Shown here in pieces: positions 1 to 10,864 of a stretch of 64,000 nt of DNA. Each line of letters begins with the position of its first letter. Positions within the stretch are counted from its first letter, which is position 1. The notes below the pieces were generated by a model. The model was not told the DNA's origin, searched no databases, and saw only the letters and a program-made list of their open reading frames with translations. A program made the translations under genes and the position numbers. Source of the DNA: Petaurus breviceps papuanus (taxonomy: Eukaryota; Chordata; Mammalia; Diprotodontia; Petauridae); assembly GCA_028583685.1 (NCBI GenBank), contig JAMXIF010000003.1:75369998-75433997 (forward strand). Direction: 5' to 3'.

Positions 1-241
1 AAACCTGCCTTGATGACAAAAAACATAAATTTATCTTCTTGCCAACTGAAGAGCTCCCAGCAACTAGTCTAGAATACAAATACATTCTGTAAAACACTAC
101 AGAGAAGAATGGAAAACAATTGCAAGCAATGTAATAAATAAAACAACAAAAAAAGAAGAGTAGTAGAGGAAGAAGCAAGTCTGCACAAAGCTTGGCTCTG
201 TTGTGCTAAGAACATTCACTGATATATATATATAAACACAG

Positions 242-300
<59 letters not shown>

Positions 301-544
301 AACAAGATGGCATAAAATATAGAGGATCAATGTACAAAAATCCATTTTCATTCTTTAATTTCCATTTCATTCCATATCTAGAATATACTAGCCCAGGCCC
401 TGATCTGTGATACGAGGAAATAAGATCTTGGCACTTGAGACAGGAAGAGCAGTGGGGACCAGATCAAGTGAAGAAAGGGACATCCTCACTGGAAGAGACA
501 ATTTTGAAAGGAGAGAATAATAAATAATATTCATACTAAAAATT
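1..544. other. Non-coding stretch, no recognised element apart from a microsatellite
   Basis: Apart from the TA/CA repeat at 222-300 I see nothing assignable here. Long frames across the microsatellite are artefacts of the repeat. Confidence 0.5.
222..300. repeat. Compound TA/CA microsatellite
   Basis: A short TA run (222-233) is followed by a long uninterrupted CA run (about 243-288) and a second TA run (289-300). The uninterrupted array suggests it is likely length-polymorphic. Confidence 0.95.
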
Positions 545-1490
545 CAATCTTATTTGATTCAACATGCTTTTATTTAGTGTCTGCAATGTATAAGGCATTA
601 TATTAGGCACTGAAGTTGGAGAGATATTTATTGGTCCCTACCCTTAAGAAACTTGCATTCCTGGGGCGGCCAGGCAGCACAGCGAGTAAGAGCACCTACC
701 CCAGTGTCGGGATGACCTGGGGGATTGAATCCGGGCTTAGACACTTAGCACCCACCCAGAAACACCTGGCCGTGTAACCTTGAGCAAGTTACTTAACCCC
801 AATTGCTTAGGGGCATCCAGGTGGCTCAGCGAGTAAGAGCACTGACTCCAGTGTTTGTGATGACATGGGGATCAAATCCGGGCTCAGATACTTAGCACCA
901 CACCCAGAAATAACTGGCCATGTAACCTTGAGCAAGTTACTTAACCTCAATTGCTTAAAAAAAAAGGGAAGGAAACTTGCATTCTAGTGGGGGGGGTGAG
1001 GGGGGACAACATGCACCAAGATAAGTAAACTAAAAATATCTACAAAACAATTATAAAGTAATTACAAAGCAAATAGTGGAAGAAAAGTTGCAGCTTATTA
1101 GGAAAGAACTTATGAGAGAGGTGGAACTGGAGCTCAAACTATGGATTCTAAAAGGTAGAGGTAATAAGAAGAAAATTCTAAATATGCAGTGGAGGTAGAA
1201 TGTTGTCTATAGGGAATAGCAAGTTGGCCAGTTAGATTGGAATGTAGAATGTGTGAAGCTAAATAATAGTAAATTAGTTTGGAGAGAGGTTGTCATGGGA
1301 GTTAAATATCTATGCAGGAGTTTGTATTTTAACCTGGATTCATGCCATTGAAGATTCATGAGCTAGAGAGGGACATGGTCAAATCTGTGCTTTAGGAAAA
1401 TCTGTTTGCTAGCACTATAGAGGATAATTTGAAGGGTAGTTATACTGGAGGTAGAGTGACCAATTAGGAGGCTATTGCAATAGACATCTT
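545..1490 (-). mobile_element. L2-type LINE 3' portion, split by a dimeric SINE
   Basis: The left end (about 553-610) is the reverse complement of the L2 3' tail (last-used site, then an AATAAA-like TTTATT on this strand). Read on the minus strand, 1363-1482 encodes YCNSLLIGHSTSSITTLQ and then ILYSASKQIFLKHRFDHVPL. This matches the C-terminal reverse-transcriptase pattern of the CR1/L2 clade (YCNxLL...LQxIxxxAAxxIF...DHxxPL). The copy is decayed and is interrupted by the SINE dimer at 661-971. Confidence 0.7.
661..971 (+). mobile_element. Dimeric tRNA-derived SINE (left arm 661-811, right arm 812-961)
   Basis: Two head-to-tail monomers each begin GGGGC(G/A)xCCAGG, carry A-box-like and B-box-like pol III motifs, and end in CAATTGCTTA. 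The left arm has the diagnostic GCACCCACCCAGAAACACC and the right arm has GCACCACACCCAGAAATAAC. Only the right arm has an A tail. A 13-bp duplication, GAAACTTGCATTC, flanks the pair (648-660 and 972-984), so the dimer was inserted as one unit, into an L2 copy. Confidence 0.85.
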
Positions 1491-1654
1491 CCTCCTTTCT
1501 TATCCTTGTGGTTAAGTAGTTCGATATAACATTGTGCCCTACTTCTACATCCCAAGGCTCATGCCTTGCCAAACCCCAACCCACTATCTCCTCTACTTCT
1601 ACCCATAAGCTGCTTAATGGTGATGGAAGAAGTCAACCAACCATGCTAATTGGG

Positions 1655-1970
1655 TCCATTACTCTAGTTGAGGCCTTTATCACCTAACATTGATTATTGT
1701 AATATCCCACTATGACTGATGTCATTTTGGTCCTCTTCAAGAGTGAAGCACAACAAGCAACCAACGCCACTAACTAGCCTCCCCACCTCATCTCTATCCT
1801 ATCTATTTGAACTCATGTCTTCCTGACTCTGGCCCATGGTTCTATCAACTATAACACATAGCATCCTGATAGGAAAGAGATAATGATGACTTGAACTATG
1901 GTTATGGGCATGTGAGTGGAAAGAAGAGGATGAATTTGAAAGCTCAAGAGGACATCCATAACTCCAGATC
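1655..1970. repeat. Mosaic of old fragments (L2, RTE tail, MIR-like)
   Basis: About 1672-1715 resembles the L2 reverse-transcriptase segment on the plus strand. 1715-1765 resembles the marsupial RTE-type 3' end (GATGTCAT..GGTCCTCTTCAAGA). 1795-1850 resembles a reversed MIR/MAR1 head, and 1860-1965 resembles L2 on the minus strand. Each piece is short, so assignments are tentative. Confidence 0.35.
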
Positions 1971-2597
1971 TTTCTGGCTACTTTGCAACCCTCATATTGT
2001 CTTTACTCCACAAGATCCTATTCCAATGTCTCTTTGAGGTTTGGAGGTCATACAGGATACCAAAAGACAGTACCAGGAGAACAAAAGCTCTAGAACATTC
2101 TACCATGTCAGAAATACTTAAAGTGGAGATAGAACTGGTAACAGACTGAATCTGCTGTCTAAGGACCAATTTAGCCAAGTATGTTCAGGCTCATCACCTA
2201 TATAGTAGGTAATGAATTCTTTGATCATGACAACCCTTGAAAAAAAAAACAAACGAACAAAATCAATTCATTGTTGTTTTCTTCTGTTTCTAAAATAATA
2301 GTCATAAAATAGATGGAAAAGAGGGGGAGAGATATCATGAATCACACCATATTACGTATTCTAAATAGAAAATTTCTGCACCAAAATTATAAGAATAGAG
2401 CCATATTAATATAATATTCTCAGCAAAAATGAGATCAAAAGGAAGTTGCCACCAAATGGAGGATTAGTTCAAAAGTTATCACAGAAAAGGATGAAAAGGA
2501 CCTAGGAGAATTGTTTTCCTGTGTACTGAAAGTCATTAAGAAGAACAACTTCATAGGACCTTATATCATCTTGTCTTATGGTGTTTGTGACCAGCAT

Positions 2598-2656
2598 CTC
2601 CCTCTCCTTATGCCTTTCCCTTTCCTTTTCCCTCTCCCTCTCCTTTTCCCTCTCCA
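2598..2656. repeat. Pyrimidine-rich low-complexity tract
   Basis: Imperfect CCCTCTCC/CCTTTTCC units form a strand-asymmetric polypyrimidine tract. The surrounding 1970-2890 interval holds no element that I recognise. Confidence 0.8.
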
Positions 2657-3864
2657 TGTGCCATGAAGATGGCTGAACCTTATGCACCAACAGGTACAGA
2701 TAATGGTTTATTTGGAATTTCATGAAGAACTTGCCAAAAGTAAGCATATATTTTGATGTTTGGGGATTTTGATGAACAAAATAGACAATGACAAAAATAT
2801 TATGAAAACTATAGTTCAGATTTGAGAAATTAAAGAAGCCAAAGGCTCTTAGAAGTTTTGGAATCACAATATTAATTTTAAAAAACCACCAAATTCACAT
2901 GATTATCTCAATAGATGCAGAAAAAGCTTTTGGCAAAATACAATACTCATCCCTATTAAAAACACTAGAAAGCATAAGCTTTTCTTAAAATGATAAAACA
3001 GTATCCATCTAAAGCCCAGAGCAATCAAGTAATGGGGTAATGAGGATAAACTAGAAGCCTTCCCAATAAGATCAGAGGTGATGCAAGTAATACCATTATT
3101 ATTCAATACTGTAGTTTCTATCTATGCTAGCTACAAAAATTAGACAAGAAAAAAAATTGAAGAAATAAGAATAGGCATTGAGGAAACAAAACTATCACTC
3201 TTTGAAATGATATGATGCTATACTTAATGAGCTATAGAGAATCATCTAAAAAAACTAGTTGAAATACCAATTTAACAAAGTTGCAGGATATAGAATAAGC
3301 CCACATAAATCATCAGCATTGTCCAGGAGTTAGAGATAGAAGGAGAAATCCCATTTAAAATAGCTGCAGATAATATAAAATACTTGGGAAGCTACCTGCC
3401 AAGAAAAACCTAGGAATTGTATGAACTATAAAATATTTTCCACACAAATAAAGACAGATCTAAATAACTGTAGAAATTTTAATTGTTCTTGGGTAGCCTG
3501 AACCAATATAATAAAAATGAAAATTCTACCTAAATTAATTTACTTATTCAGTGCCATACCAATCAAACTACAAAATAATTATTTCATAGAGCTATAAAAA
3601 TAACAAAATTCATCAGGAAGAAAAGAGGTCAAGAGTATAAAGGTAAACAAAGGGAAAAAAGTGTGATGGAAGGCACCCTAGCAGTACCAGATTTCATACC
3701 ATATTACAAAGTGGTAATCATTAAAAAAATCTGGTACTGGCTAAAGAATAGAGTGGTAGATCAGTGGAATAAATTAGGTACATAATACACAGTAGTAAAC
3801 GACCATGGTAATTTAGTGTTGATAGACCTAAAGATCCAAGCTTTGGGGGCAAGAACTACTTTAC

Positions 3865-4013
3865 AGGGGCATTTAGGTGACAGAGTGCATAGAGCACTGG
3901 CCCTGAGTTCAAATCTGACCTCAGACATTTGATACACTTACTAGCTGTATGACCTTGGGCAAGTCACTTAAGCCCAATTGCCTTGCCTTCCCCTTTTAAA
4001 AAAAAGTGTAAAA
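3865..4013 (+). mobile_element. tRNA-derived SINE (WSINE1-like) inside L1
   Basis: The sequence follows the standard pattern: GGGGCATTTAGGTGACAGAG head, B-box-like GAGTTCAAATC, ACCTTGGGCAAGTCACTTAA, then an A-rich tail. The flanks AAGAACTACTTTAC (3851-3864) and AAGAATTATTTGAC (4014-4027) look like a diverged target-site duplication, so the copy is old. Confidence 0.85.
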
Positions 4014-4657
4014 AAGAATTATTTGACAAAAATTCCTGGGAAAACTGGAAAGTACTTAGGCAGAAACTAGGCATACACCAACATCTTACACAGTATAATG
4101 AGATAAAGTCAAAATTACCTTACCTCCAGAAAAGGTAATATCATAAGCAAATTAGGGGAGCATGGAAAATATTAGATTTTTTCAGATCTATGGATAAAGA
4201 AAGAGTTTATGACCAACAAGAGAGAGAGGGGGGATCACATGAAGCATAATGAATCATTTTGATTACATGAAGTTAATTATTTTTTGTACAAACAAAACCA
4301 ATGCGGTCAAAATTAGAAGGAAAGCAGGAAATGGGGGAGGGGTGCAATGAAGTTATAGAAACTTTCTCCAAAAGAGGTCCCATTTCTCACATATATATAT
4401 ATGGACTGGATTCAAATTAATAAAAGTAAGAACCATTTCCCAGTTGTTAAATGGTCAAATGAGATGAACAAATAGTTTTCAGAAGAAGAAATCAAAGCTA
4501 TTTATACTAACATGAAAAAAGAATGCTCCAAATCACTATTGATTAGGGAAATGCAGATTAAAACAAGTCTGAGATCCTAGCTTACACATATCAGATCAGC
4601 TAACACAATAGAAAAAAAAATGACATTCTGGAAGGGGTTTTGAAAAAGGTAGATACT

Positions 4658-4865
4658 CAGGGGAGGCTAGGTGGTGGAGTGAATAGAGCACCGGCCCTGG
4701 AGTCAGGAGGACCTGGGTTCAGATCTGGCCTCAGACACTTCACACACACACACACACACATACACACACACACACACACACGGAAAAAAAACTAGCTGTA
4801 TGAGCTTGGGTAAGTCATTTAACCTCAATTGCCCTCCAAAAAGAAAAAAAAAACAAATAAAAAAA
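4658..4865 (+). mobile_element. tRNA-derived SINE with an internal CA microsatellite
   Basis: The head GGAGGCTAGGTGGTGGAGTG, the B-box region and the 3' GTAAGTCATTTAACC module are present. The short ACACTTACAC-type segment has been replaced by a CA array at 4741-4781. Imperfect duplications GAAAAAGGTAGATACT (4642-4657) and GAAAAAGATAGGTACT (4866-4881) flank the whole, so the array grew inside the SINE. Confidence 0.85.
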
Positions 4866-4990
4866 GAAAAAGATAGGTACTGTTGGTGGTCCAACCATTC
4901 TGGGGAAAAAAATGCAACTATATCCAAAGGTCTATAAAACTGTGTGTACTCTTTGACCCAGCAATACCACTACTAGGTCAGTATCCCACA

Positions 4991-5537
4991 GAAATCAAAG
5001 GAAAGTACAAAGGAGAAGAAGGAGAAGAGAGAAGAGGAATAAGAAAAAGGAGGAGGGAATTTCTGAAATGTTATCAAGAATTGGGCAGGAGAAATTAAGG
5101 TAACAGGCACAGAGTCATTTTAGAGAGAGTTGAGGAGACTCAAGAGTGTAACTAGGAGAATAATGAAGACATGGCTCCCATGGGTCTCCTCTTTAAAATG
5201 CAGGTTCTGGGAAGAACTGAGTCTACTTACAATATGTGAAGTCCAGGAGGTGGGAGGAGCCTTTAGGGTGAAGAGAATTTGGGTGTGTTGAGGAGAACGT
5301 TACAGAAAGGCAGGAGTCCACCCTGGAGAGGAATGAAACGAAATGCAGCAAATATAGCAAACAAAAGAAGAGGAAACTAGAATATGATCATTCTTATGGG
5401 GAAAAAATGACAGAAGACAAGTTTACCAGCCCATTAGCCCTGGTAATGTCACTCCTACCACCTTCTCTGTCCTCACATACATCCTGTAGCTGGGCAGCTC
5501 AGGTTTTAGACATTGGTTTTGAGAGGTAGAGATAACT
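4991..5537. other. Purine-rich tract then unassigned sequence
   Basis: 4990-5110 is dominated by GAA/GGA/AGG units. I see no gene or known element from 5110 to 5537. Confidence 0.4.
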
Positions 5538-5790
5538 AGTTGGTGTAGTGATTAGATTGATGGCCCTGGAGTTAGGAGGACTGGAGTTCAAATGTGGCCT
5601 CAAACACTTACTAGTTGTGTGACCCTGAACAAGTGAGTTAACCCTGTGTGCCTCAGTTTACTCATATGCAAAATATGCTGGATAAGGAAATAGCAAACCA
5701 CTCTAGTATCTTTGCCAAGAAAACTCCAAAAGGGGTCATGAAGCATCAGAAATTACTGAAAATGACTAAACAACAATTGAGAGGTAATAC
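5538..5790 (+). mobile_element. tRNA-headed SINE with RTE-type 3' tail
   Basis: The tRNA-like head (TAACTAGTTGGTGTAGTG, then GGAGTTCAAATG) runs into a body with CCTCAGTTTACTCAT. It ends with the RTE/BovB-like tail: GGAAATAGCAAACCACTC, CTTTGCCAAGAAAAC, GGGGTCATGAAG and ACAACAA. Similar copies lie at 29.8 kb and 56.0 kb. Confidence 0.8.
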
Positions 5791-5794
5791 CTTG

Positions 5795-6710
5795 GCAGAA
5801 TTTGAAGAACGACCCTGCTCCCCTGCCAGGGCTGGGTTGAGGCCCAAGAATCAGAGCAGCCTTAAGAAAAAAAAGAGGGACATTGTATGGGAATAAAGCC
5901 TGAAAGGGAAAATTGTAGAGAAGAGAGAAGCCCAGAACTGGTTATACATTTACATAGTTGAGTTTGTACAGGAAGAAATAGGCAGTCTAAGGAAAAGTGA
6001 CAAAAAAGGTAGAAAAAGACTGAGTTACAAAGATTTCTTAAATTTTCCTTAAGCAAAATCGTTCCCTTACCATCATCCCTCTCCCCCCCCCAAAAAAAAA
6101 TAAACAAATACCTTTCCACAACCATCTCTAAGACTGAAAAAGTTGTAGAGAGGAAGGTAGAACCCAGGGAAAATGAAGAAAATGAATACTTAAACTCCAA
6201 TGTCCCCTTGGCCAGCCCCTGTAGCAGTGCACCAAATGAGGTAATCCTCACTCCTTGAGAACCATAGATCTCATCCAATATTGTTGGTCTGAGAGAACAG
6301 ATAGCAGGCATCTTGGGACAGACAGCCAAAAACAAAACAAAGCAAACTCTCTGGCCTTCAGGAAAGCAAAGATTGACAGTGTTCTCACTGCATGTTAATA
6401 GCAATGAAATTATAAACATCAGCAGAATGACTGGTAAACACATTTCCTCCTCTTTTAGGAGGAAAAAGGAACCTCAAAGGGAGAGCTGTCTGAATGAGTA
6501 TGCACTTGGCAATACTGGAAACTAAGCCAGAATCCCTTGAGGCTGGTGGAAGTATTACAAGAAATCGTGTAAGATTCCCTGAAATACAATGGAGAAATTC
6601 CAAGAAGCTTCAGAAGAGTGAAGAAGACCAATCTTAGAAAAATTACAATATCAAAGAAAATAGATGTTAGACTCTTAAGGAATAAACGAACAAGTCTTGA
6701 GAACAAGGGT
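5795..6710. other. Unassigned stretch
   Basis: No gene or clear repeat is recognised. Open frames on both strands are low-complexity and resemble no family known to me. A C-run beside an A-run sits at about 6081-6100. Confidence 0.4.
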
Positions 6711-6714
6711 TATC

Positions 6715-6790
6715 TTAACTTTTCTATATTTTTTCCTAGTGCTTAGCACAGTGTTTGGTACATAGCAAACATTTAATAAATGCTTTCCCA
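6715..6790 (+). mobile_element. L2 3' tail
   Basis: GTGCTTAGCACAGTGTTTGG followed by ACATAGCAAACATTTAATAA is the canonical L2 3' end. Only the tail survives. Confidence 0.65.
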
Positions 6791-6794
6791 TTCA

Positions 6795-6920
6795 CTCATT
6801 GATTCATTGTTTAAAAGTACTGTGTTAAGTGCTTTATAGATATTATCTCATTTGATCCTTACAACAGCTCTTCAACATAGGTGTTGCTATTGTTATTATT
6901 ATCATTATTAAGAGGGTATA
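6795..6920 (-). mobile_element. MIR fragment
   Basis: The reverse-complement MIR pattern is visible: GTGTTAAGTGCTTTATAGAT, ATCTCATTTGATCCTTACAA, then an ATTATTATCATTATT run. It lacks the tRNA head. Confidence 0.6.
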
Positions 6921-7049
6921 GAATTTAGAATGAAAGGAAATGACAGGATTGGAAAACAAAAATGTACATGAAAAAGGAAAGCTAAGTATCTTAGCTGTCA
7001 AAGTGCTCTTCCTAAAATACACATCTGACTATATCTCCATACAAAACAA

Positions 7050-7255
7050 TGGTTTTTTTCCCCTTTGATTCTAATTCTTCTTTATGACCTGACTAATGGG
7101 AAAATATGTATAATATGAATGGATATGTAAAGCCTGTATCAGATTGCACACCATCTTGGGGAGGTGGGAGAGTAGAGAGGTAGAGAAAACTTAAAACTCA
7201 AAAGCTTGTGAAACTGAATGTTGAAAACTAAAAATAAATTAATTAATTTAAAAAA
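7050..7255 (+). mobile_element. L1 3'UTR end
   Basis: The sequence aligns by eye with the L1 3'UTR at 49330-49519: GACCTGACTAATG, GTATCAGATTGCACACC, GGGGAGGTGGGAG and AATGTTGAAAACTAAAAATAAA. It is a 5'-truncated remnant. Confidence 0.7.
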
Positions 7256-8048
7256 TATGACAGAGACACAATGTGAGTACATTCTATTGGAAAATTGGTG
7301 TCAAATAAAATTGTTTGACAGGTTAGCCACAAATCTTTAATTTGTAAAAAAAAAATATTCAATGTCTGTAAAGTGCAATAAAGCAAAGCACAATAAAAAA
7401 GGTATACCGGCACTACCTTCCTCAACAGAGTCTTTGTATTTTATTGCTTCAGGATTTGGGTTTGACTACTGGAACTTACCAGGAATAGGCTCTTTCGAGA
7501 ATACTTTGAAGGATCTATGTTTGTATCAGGGTAACAGAATTAAGAAATCCTTTGTAAGTTCACAAGTATTCATTTTCTGAACAATTACTTAGGATGATCT
7601 GACTTCCTGGCCTCATTTTCTCCTTTCCTTTTCTATTCTCAGTAGACATTCCAAAACATTCTAATTATTCAGCATTTAAAAAATTAAAGTAACAGCTACA
7701 GTCTAAATCTAAAGGCCTAGATCTTTTCCAAATGGATAAATGAGGTTCCTCTGGGATCATAAAAAATAAGTTCTTAAAAGTGTCTTTTTAACAGAAATGG
7801 TAAATGACATAGGGGGAAATTATTCATCTCTGAGCTCACAACATAAACTCTTTGGCCTGGCAAGTACTTCAGGTGGGACAAATGTACAAGAATTCCAAGA
7901 AAGATGAATATAAGTCTTTTAAAAGGTACATGCAGAACACAAAAGTCTTTAAAAAAAACTAGTAGCTATTTTTGCACAAATTTCCCAAACAGATAGATCT
8001 CTAAGCATCTATTAGGAATTTCTTTAATAGGGTTCTTACTGTAATAAT
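7256..8048. other. Unassigned stretch
   Basis: No gene or clear repeat is seen. The short frame at 7362-7580 has no recognisable domain. Confidence 0.4.
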
Positions 8049-8250
8049 ATGATCATAGATCTGGAACTTCAAGAGTCCTCAGGTGCCATCTAATCCAATT
8101 ATCTCACTTTATAACTGAGGAAAATGGGGGCCAGGGACTTTAGGTAACTCTTAGGTCACACAGGGAATAACTACCAGACATAAGATTTGAGCCCATGTCC
8201 TTTGACTCCAGAGTTTACACTCTTTTCCATTGTATGATTCTGCCCCCTGG
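8049..8250 (-). mobile_element. CORE-SINE with CR1/L3-like tail (MIR3/THER type)
   Basis: On the plus strand the order is reversed: a tail-like ATAGATCTGGAACTTCAAGA, CATCTAATCCAATTATCTCA, CORE-like AACTGAGGAAAATGGGG, then AGGTCACACAGGG, then the head side. The tail resembles CR1/L3 3' ends (..CCAGCTCTAGATCTATGAT) rather than L2. Confidence 0.6.
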
Positions 8251-8429
8251 GCCTTGTGAAATCTAAAATACCATCTATGTGGACTATTATATTTTAATGA
8301 TTATTGGAGATGACACAAATATAAAAAAAACAAACATCTATTCCATTTCCATTTGCCACTTTGTTAAATTCTTCGGGAATTTATAATCAATGTTATATTG
8401 GTTGAAAAAAATTCAAAGTTATAAAAATA

Positions 8430-9390
8430 CAGTCCAAATTTCAGGATTGGAAGAAATCTTATCTAGTTCAATTCATACCTGAAGGAAAATTTATTCTTCA
8501 TAACAACTTACAAGTGGTCACCTAGTCTTTTCTTGAAGCCCTCTATTAAGAGGAACTGAACTCTGTCCTGAAGAAGTCCATTCCATATTTTATTAGATTT
8601 CATTTCATTTTATTTTTTAATTTATGAAATAACACAAGCATTTCCATAGTATAGTAGGATAAAAGAAAGATAATTGCACATGAAATTGCAAATCTATTAA
8701 TGTACAACTTTCTATTGCTCTTAAATATATAATAAAGTTATTGTGTAACTTTATTTTTTATCCTTCCCCCTAACCCTAGAGATGACTATCATTCAACAAA
8801 TATACATATGTGTATGCATATATAAATTCATTTTATATGTACTTCTATTTATCAATACTTCTATTTATCAGTTCTTTCTCTGGATGCAGATAGCTTCTTC
8901 CTTCATAGGTCCTTTGTAGCTAATTTGAGTATTTATAATAGCCAAAATCACTTAGTTGCTAAAATTGTTGAGGAGTTTTTCCTTACATAAGCACAAATAC
9001 ATATATTCATGCATAAATCTGCCTTTTTGCAATTTTCATCCACTGCTTCTACTGGAGTTGTGCTATTTGAAGCCAAACAGAAAATGTTGAATTCCTTTTG
9101 CTTCTGCATGATAGCCCTTCAAATACTTTAATATGGTTGTCATGTCCTCTCTATAGGCTAAGCATCCCTAGTTCCTTCCACTAATCCCTATAAGACATGA
9201 ATTTAAGGCCCTTCACTGCTCTCTTTGCCCTTCTCTGTATGCTTCCTGGCTTGTCATTGTCATTCTTAAACTGCAGGAGGGGAGACTGGAGGGCTTACTT
9301 GGAGAGACAATGAATGCCTTTCTATGTTCTGCTATGTCTCCCAAAATGTAGCCTAAAATTGCTCTAGATTTCTTGGAATCACTTTGATGG
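8430..9390 (-). mobile_element. CR1/L3-type LINE 3' portion, interrupted by an L1 piece
   Basis: The reverse complement of the CR1 3' region is recognisable: GGATTGGAAGAAATCTTATC near 8443, AGAAGTCCATTCCA, GAGTTTTTCCTTACAT near 8972 and AAATCTGCCTTTTTGCAA. The CR1 signature GCTTGTCATTGTCATTCTTA lies near 9250, followed by CCAAAATGTAGCCTAAAATT. The interval 8583-8955 is foreign (L1 3'UTR). Confidence 0.7.
8583..8955 (-). mobile_element. L1 3'UTR fragment inserted in CR1/L3
   Basis: This matches, reversed, an L1 3' region common in marsupials as I recall it: TTTATGAAATAACACAAGCA, CTAGAGATGACTATCATTCA, then TTTATCAGTTCTTTCTCTGG. CR1 sequence resumes on both sides. The family call rests on memory. 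Confidence 0.5.
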
Positions 9391-9472
9391 CAGTGGGGAG
9401 GAAGCAGTGGAGTCAGGACAACAAGCCAGGGAAATGATATTTCAAAATTCTGGGTAAGAAGTGATGAGTACT

Positions 9473-9639
9473 GGGGGCAGCTAGGTGGCGCAGTGAGTAA
9501 AGCGCCGGCTCCGGAGTCAGGAGGACCCGAGTTCGGTTCAGGCCTAAGACACTTAACAACCACAAAAAAATAAACTATCCGTGTAATCTTGGGCAAGTTA
9601 CTTAGCCCCAATTGCCCTCCAAAAGGCAAAAAAAAAAAA
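9473..9639 (+). mobile_element. Well-preserved tRNA-derived SINE (WSINE1-like)
   Basis: The full-length head GGGGGCAGCTAGGTGGCGCA, A box GTGGCGCAGTGAG and B-box-like GAGTTCGGTTC are present. Many CpGs survive (GCGC, GCGCCGG, TCCGG, CCCGAG, TTCGG, TCCGTG), and a pure A tail follows. A perfect 17-bp duplication AAGAAGTGATGAGTACT flanks it (9456-9472, 9640-9656). It is the least decayed SINE in the window and the likeliest to be recent. Confidence 0.93.
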
Positions 9640-9656
9640 AAGAAGTGATGAGTACT

Positions 9657-10517
9657 TAAACTATGATAGAGGCTGTATGAATAAATAGGAAGGGTCAGAT
9701 ACAAGAGAGAACACAGAGGTAGAAAGAATAAGATTTGGAAACAAATTCTTTATTTAGAATAATAAAGTTGGGAGTTGGGAATGATCCTATGTTCAAAAAC
9801 CTGGTGGTGCTCTCAAAAGAAACTGGGAAGTCCACATGAGAACTTCATGCTTTCTTACCCATCTAGAAGTAAATCAGTTTACATAAAGTATAAAGAACAC
9901 ATGTTAAACTGCCCTGTGAAACATAAAATTAATTCTTTGGCAGTGGGTTTGGCTTTTGAGTAGATCCAAACTTTCACATGTCTCACAGATTTAACATTAT
10001 AAAATTTATTTTCTTTGTTGTTTCTTAACATTTGTCTTCAGGCAATAGATTCCGTGTAAGAACACATTAGACAAGGTCCCTCAGGTTAATGAGGGAATTC
10101 CTCAGGAAGCACACATGTCTGTTGGAAAAGAATTGTGATATCTTTAGCTTTCCAATCTGGATAATCTCCTTAATTGTCCACCATTTTCTAAATATCAAGA
10201 TATTCCACTTACTTCTGTATTTATAAAAGATTTTTAATTAACTTTTATTATTTCAGCAAATATAATTACACACTATAATAAGTGTACATTTTCAGTACGC
10301 AAAAGGAAATACATTAAAATGGACAAATTAAAAATCACTATCTGTATAATCCCAAACTTTTCTATCAATTCAAGGCAAGCCATAGCTATGTCTGCCCAGA
10401 TTTTATCTTCTGGTATATTAATGCATGGGCAAGAGAACACCAACTAGAAATCTTGTTGAAGTTTTCTATAACTCTGTCAGCATCAATTTTTATATCAATA
10501 TACATACTAATATCTCT
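9657..10517. other. Unassigned AT-rich stretch
   Basis: No gene or confident repeat is recognised. Frames are short. Confidence 0.4.
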
Positions 10518-10531
10518 CCCTTCTTTTTTAT

Positions 10532-10701
10532 TTTATTTTATTTTTTTGCTTTTCTTTTTTGCTCTTTTTTTTTTTGAAGAGGGATGGCAGGGCAATTGGG
10601 GTTAAATGACTTGCCCAAGGTCACATAGCTAATAAGTGTTGTATGTCTGAGGCTGGATTTGAACTCAGGTCTTCCTGACTCCAGGGCCACCTAGATGTCC
10701 C
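10532..10701 (-). mobile_element. tRNA-derived SINE (WSINE1-like)
   Basis: Reversed body: T-rich tail, GGGCAATTGGGGTTAAATGA, CTTGCCCAAGGTCACATAGC, TTTGAACTCAGGTCTTCCTG, CCACCTAGATGTCCCC. The 14-bp duplication CCCTTCTTTTTTAT (10518-10531 and 10702-10715) flanks it. Confidence 0.88.
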
Positions 10702-10864
10702 CCCTTCTTTTTTATAAAGATTGTATTAATTATTACCAATCAAGATTACAAATTTGAATTTCATTTGGTTAAAGAAGTTTTGAAATATCCTTTACAAAAT
10801 TCATAATAACTATATATGTGAGGTAGCAGAAGGGTTTTGCATTTAAAATGATGAAATTAAACTT

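Larger units (their letters stand above)
2890..4990 (+). mobile_element. L1 ORF2 relic (reverse transcriptase to C-terminal region)
   Basis: At 2896-2940 the plus strand reads HMIISIDAEKAFGKI, the L1 reverse-transcriptase motif A region (canonical SIDAEKAFDKI; here the second Asp is Gly). The FADD motif near 3199-3230 is scrambled by a frameshift. Around 4440-4570 the sequence matches the same segment of the younger L1 at 26 kb. About 4880-4985 encodes the region preceding the FDPAIPLLG motif. Many stops and indels show it is long dead. SINEs at 3865-4013 and 4658-4865 interrupt it, and the 3' end is missing. Confidence 0.85.

Noticed and set aside
97-351. Cys/Val/Tyr-repetitive frame on the minus strand
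   Set aside because: It is the translation of the TA/CA microsatellite at 222-300, not a protein.
2598-2656. Pyrimidine tract as a splice acceptor region
   Set aside because: No AG followed by a coding-like frame lies in the right place. It is a simple low-complexity tract.
5862-6443. 193-codon open frame on the minus strand
   Set aside because: Low-complexity Ser/Phe/Leu-rich composition and no domain or homologue that I recognise. A frame this long can occur in T-rich strand-asymmetric DNA.
9213-9704. 163-codon open frame on the minus strand
   Set aside because: It runs through the antisense strand of the SINE at 9473-9639 and the CR1/L3 relic, and is an accidental frame across repeats.
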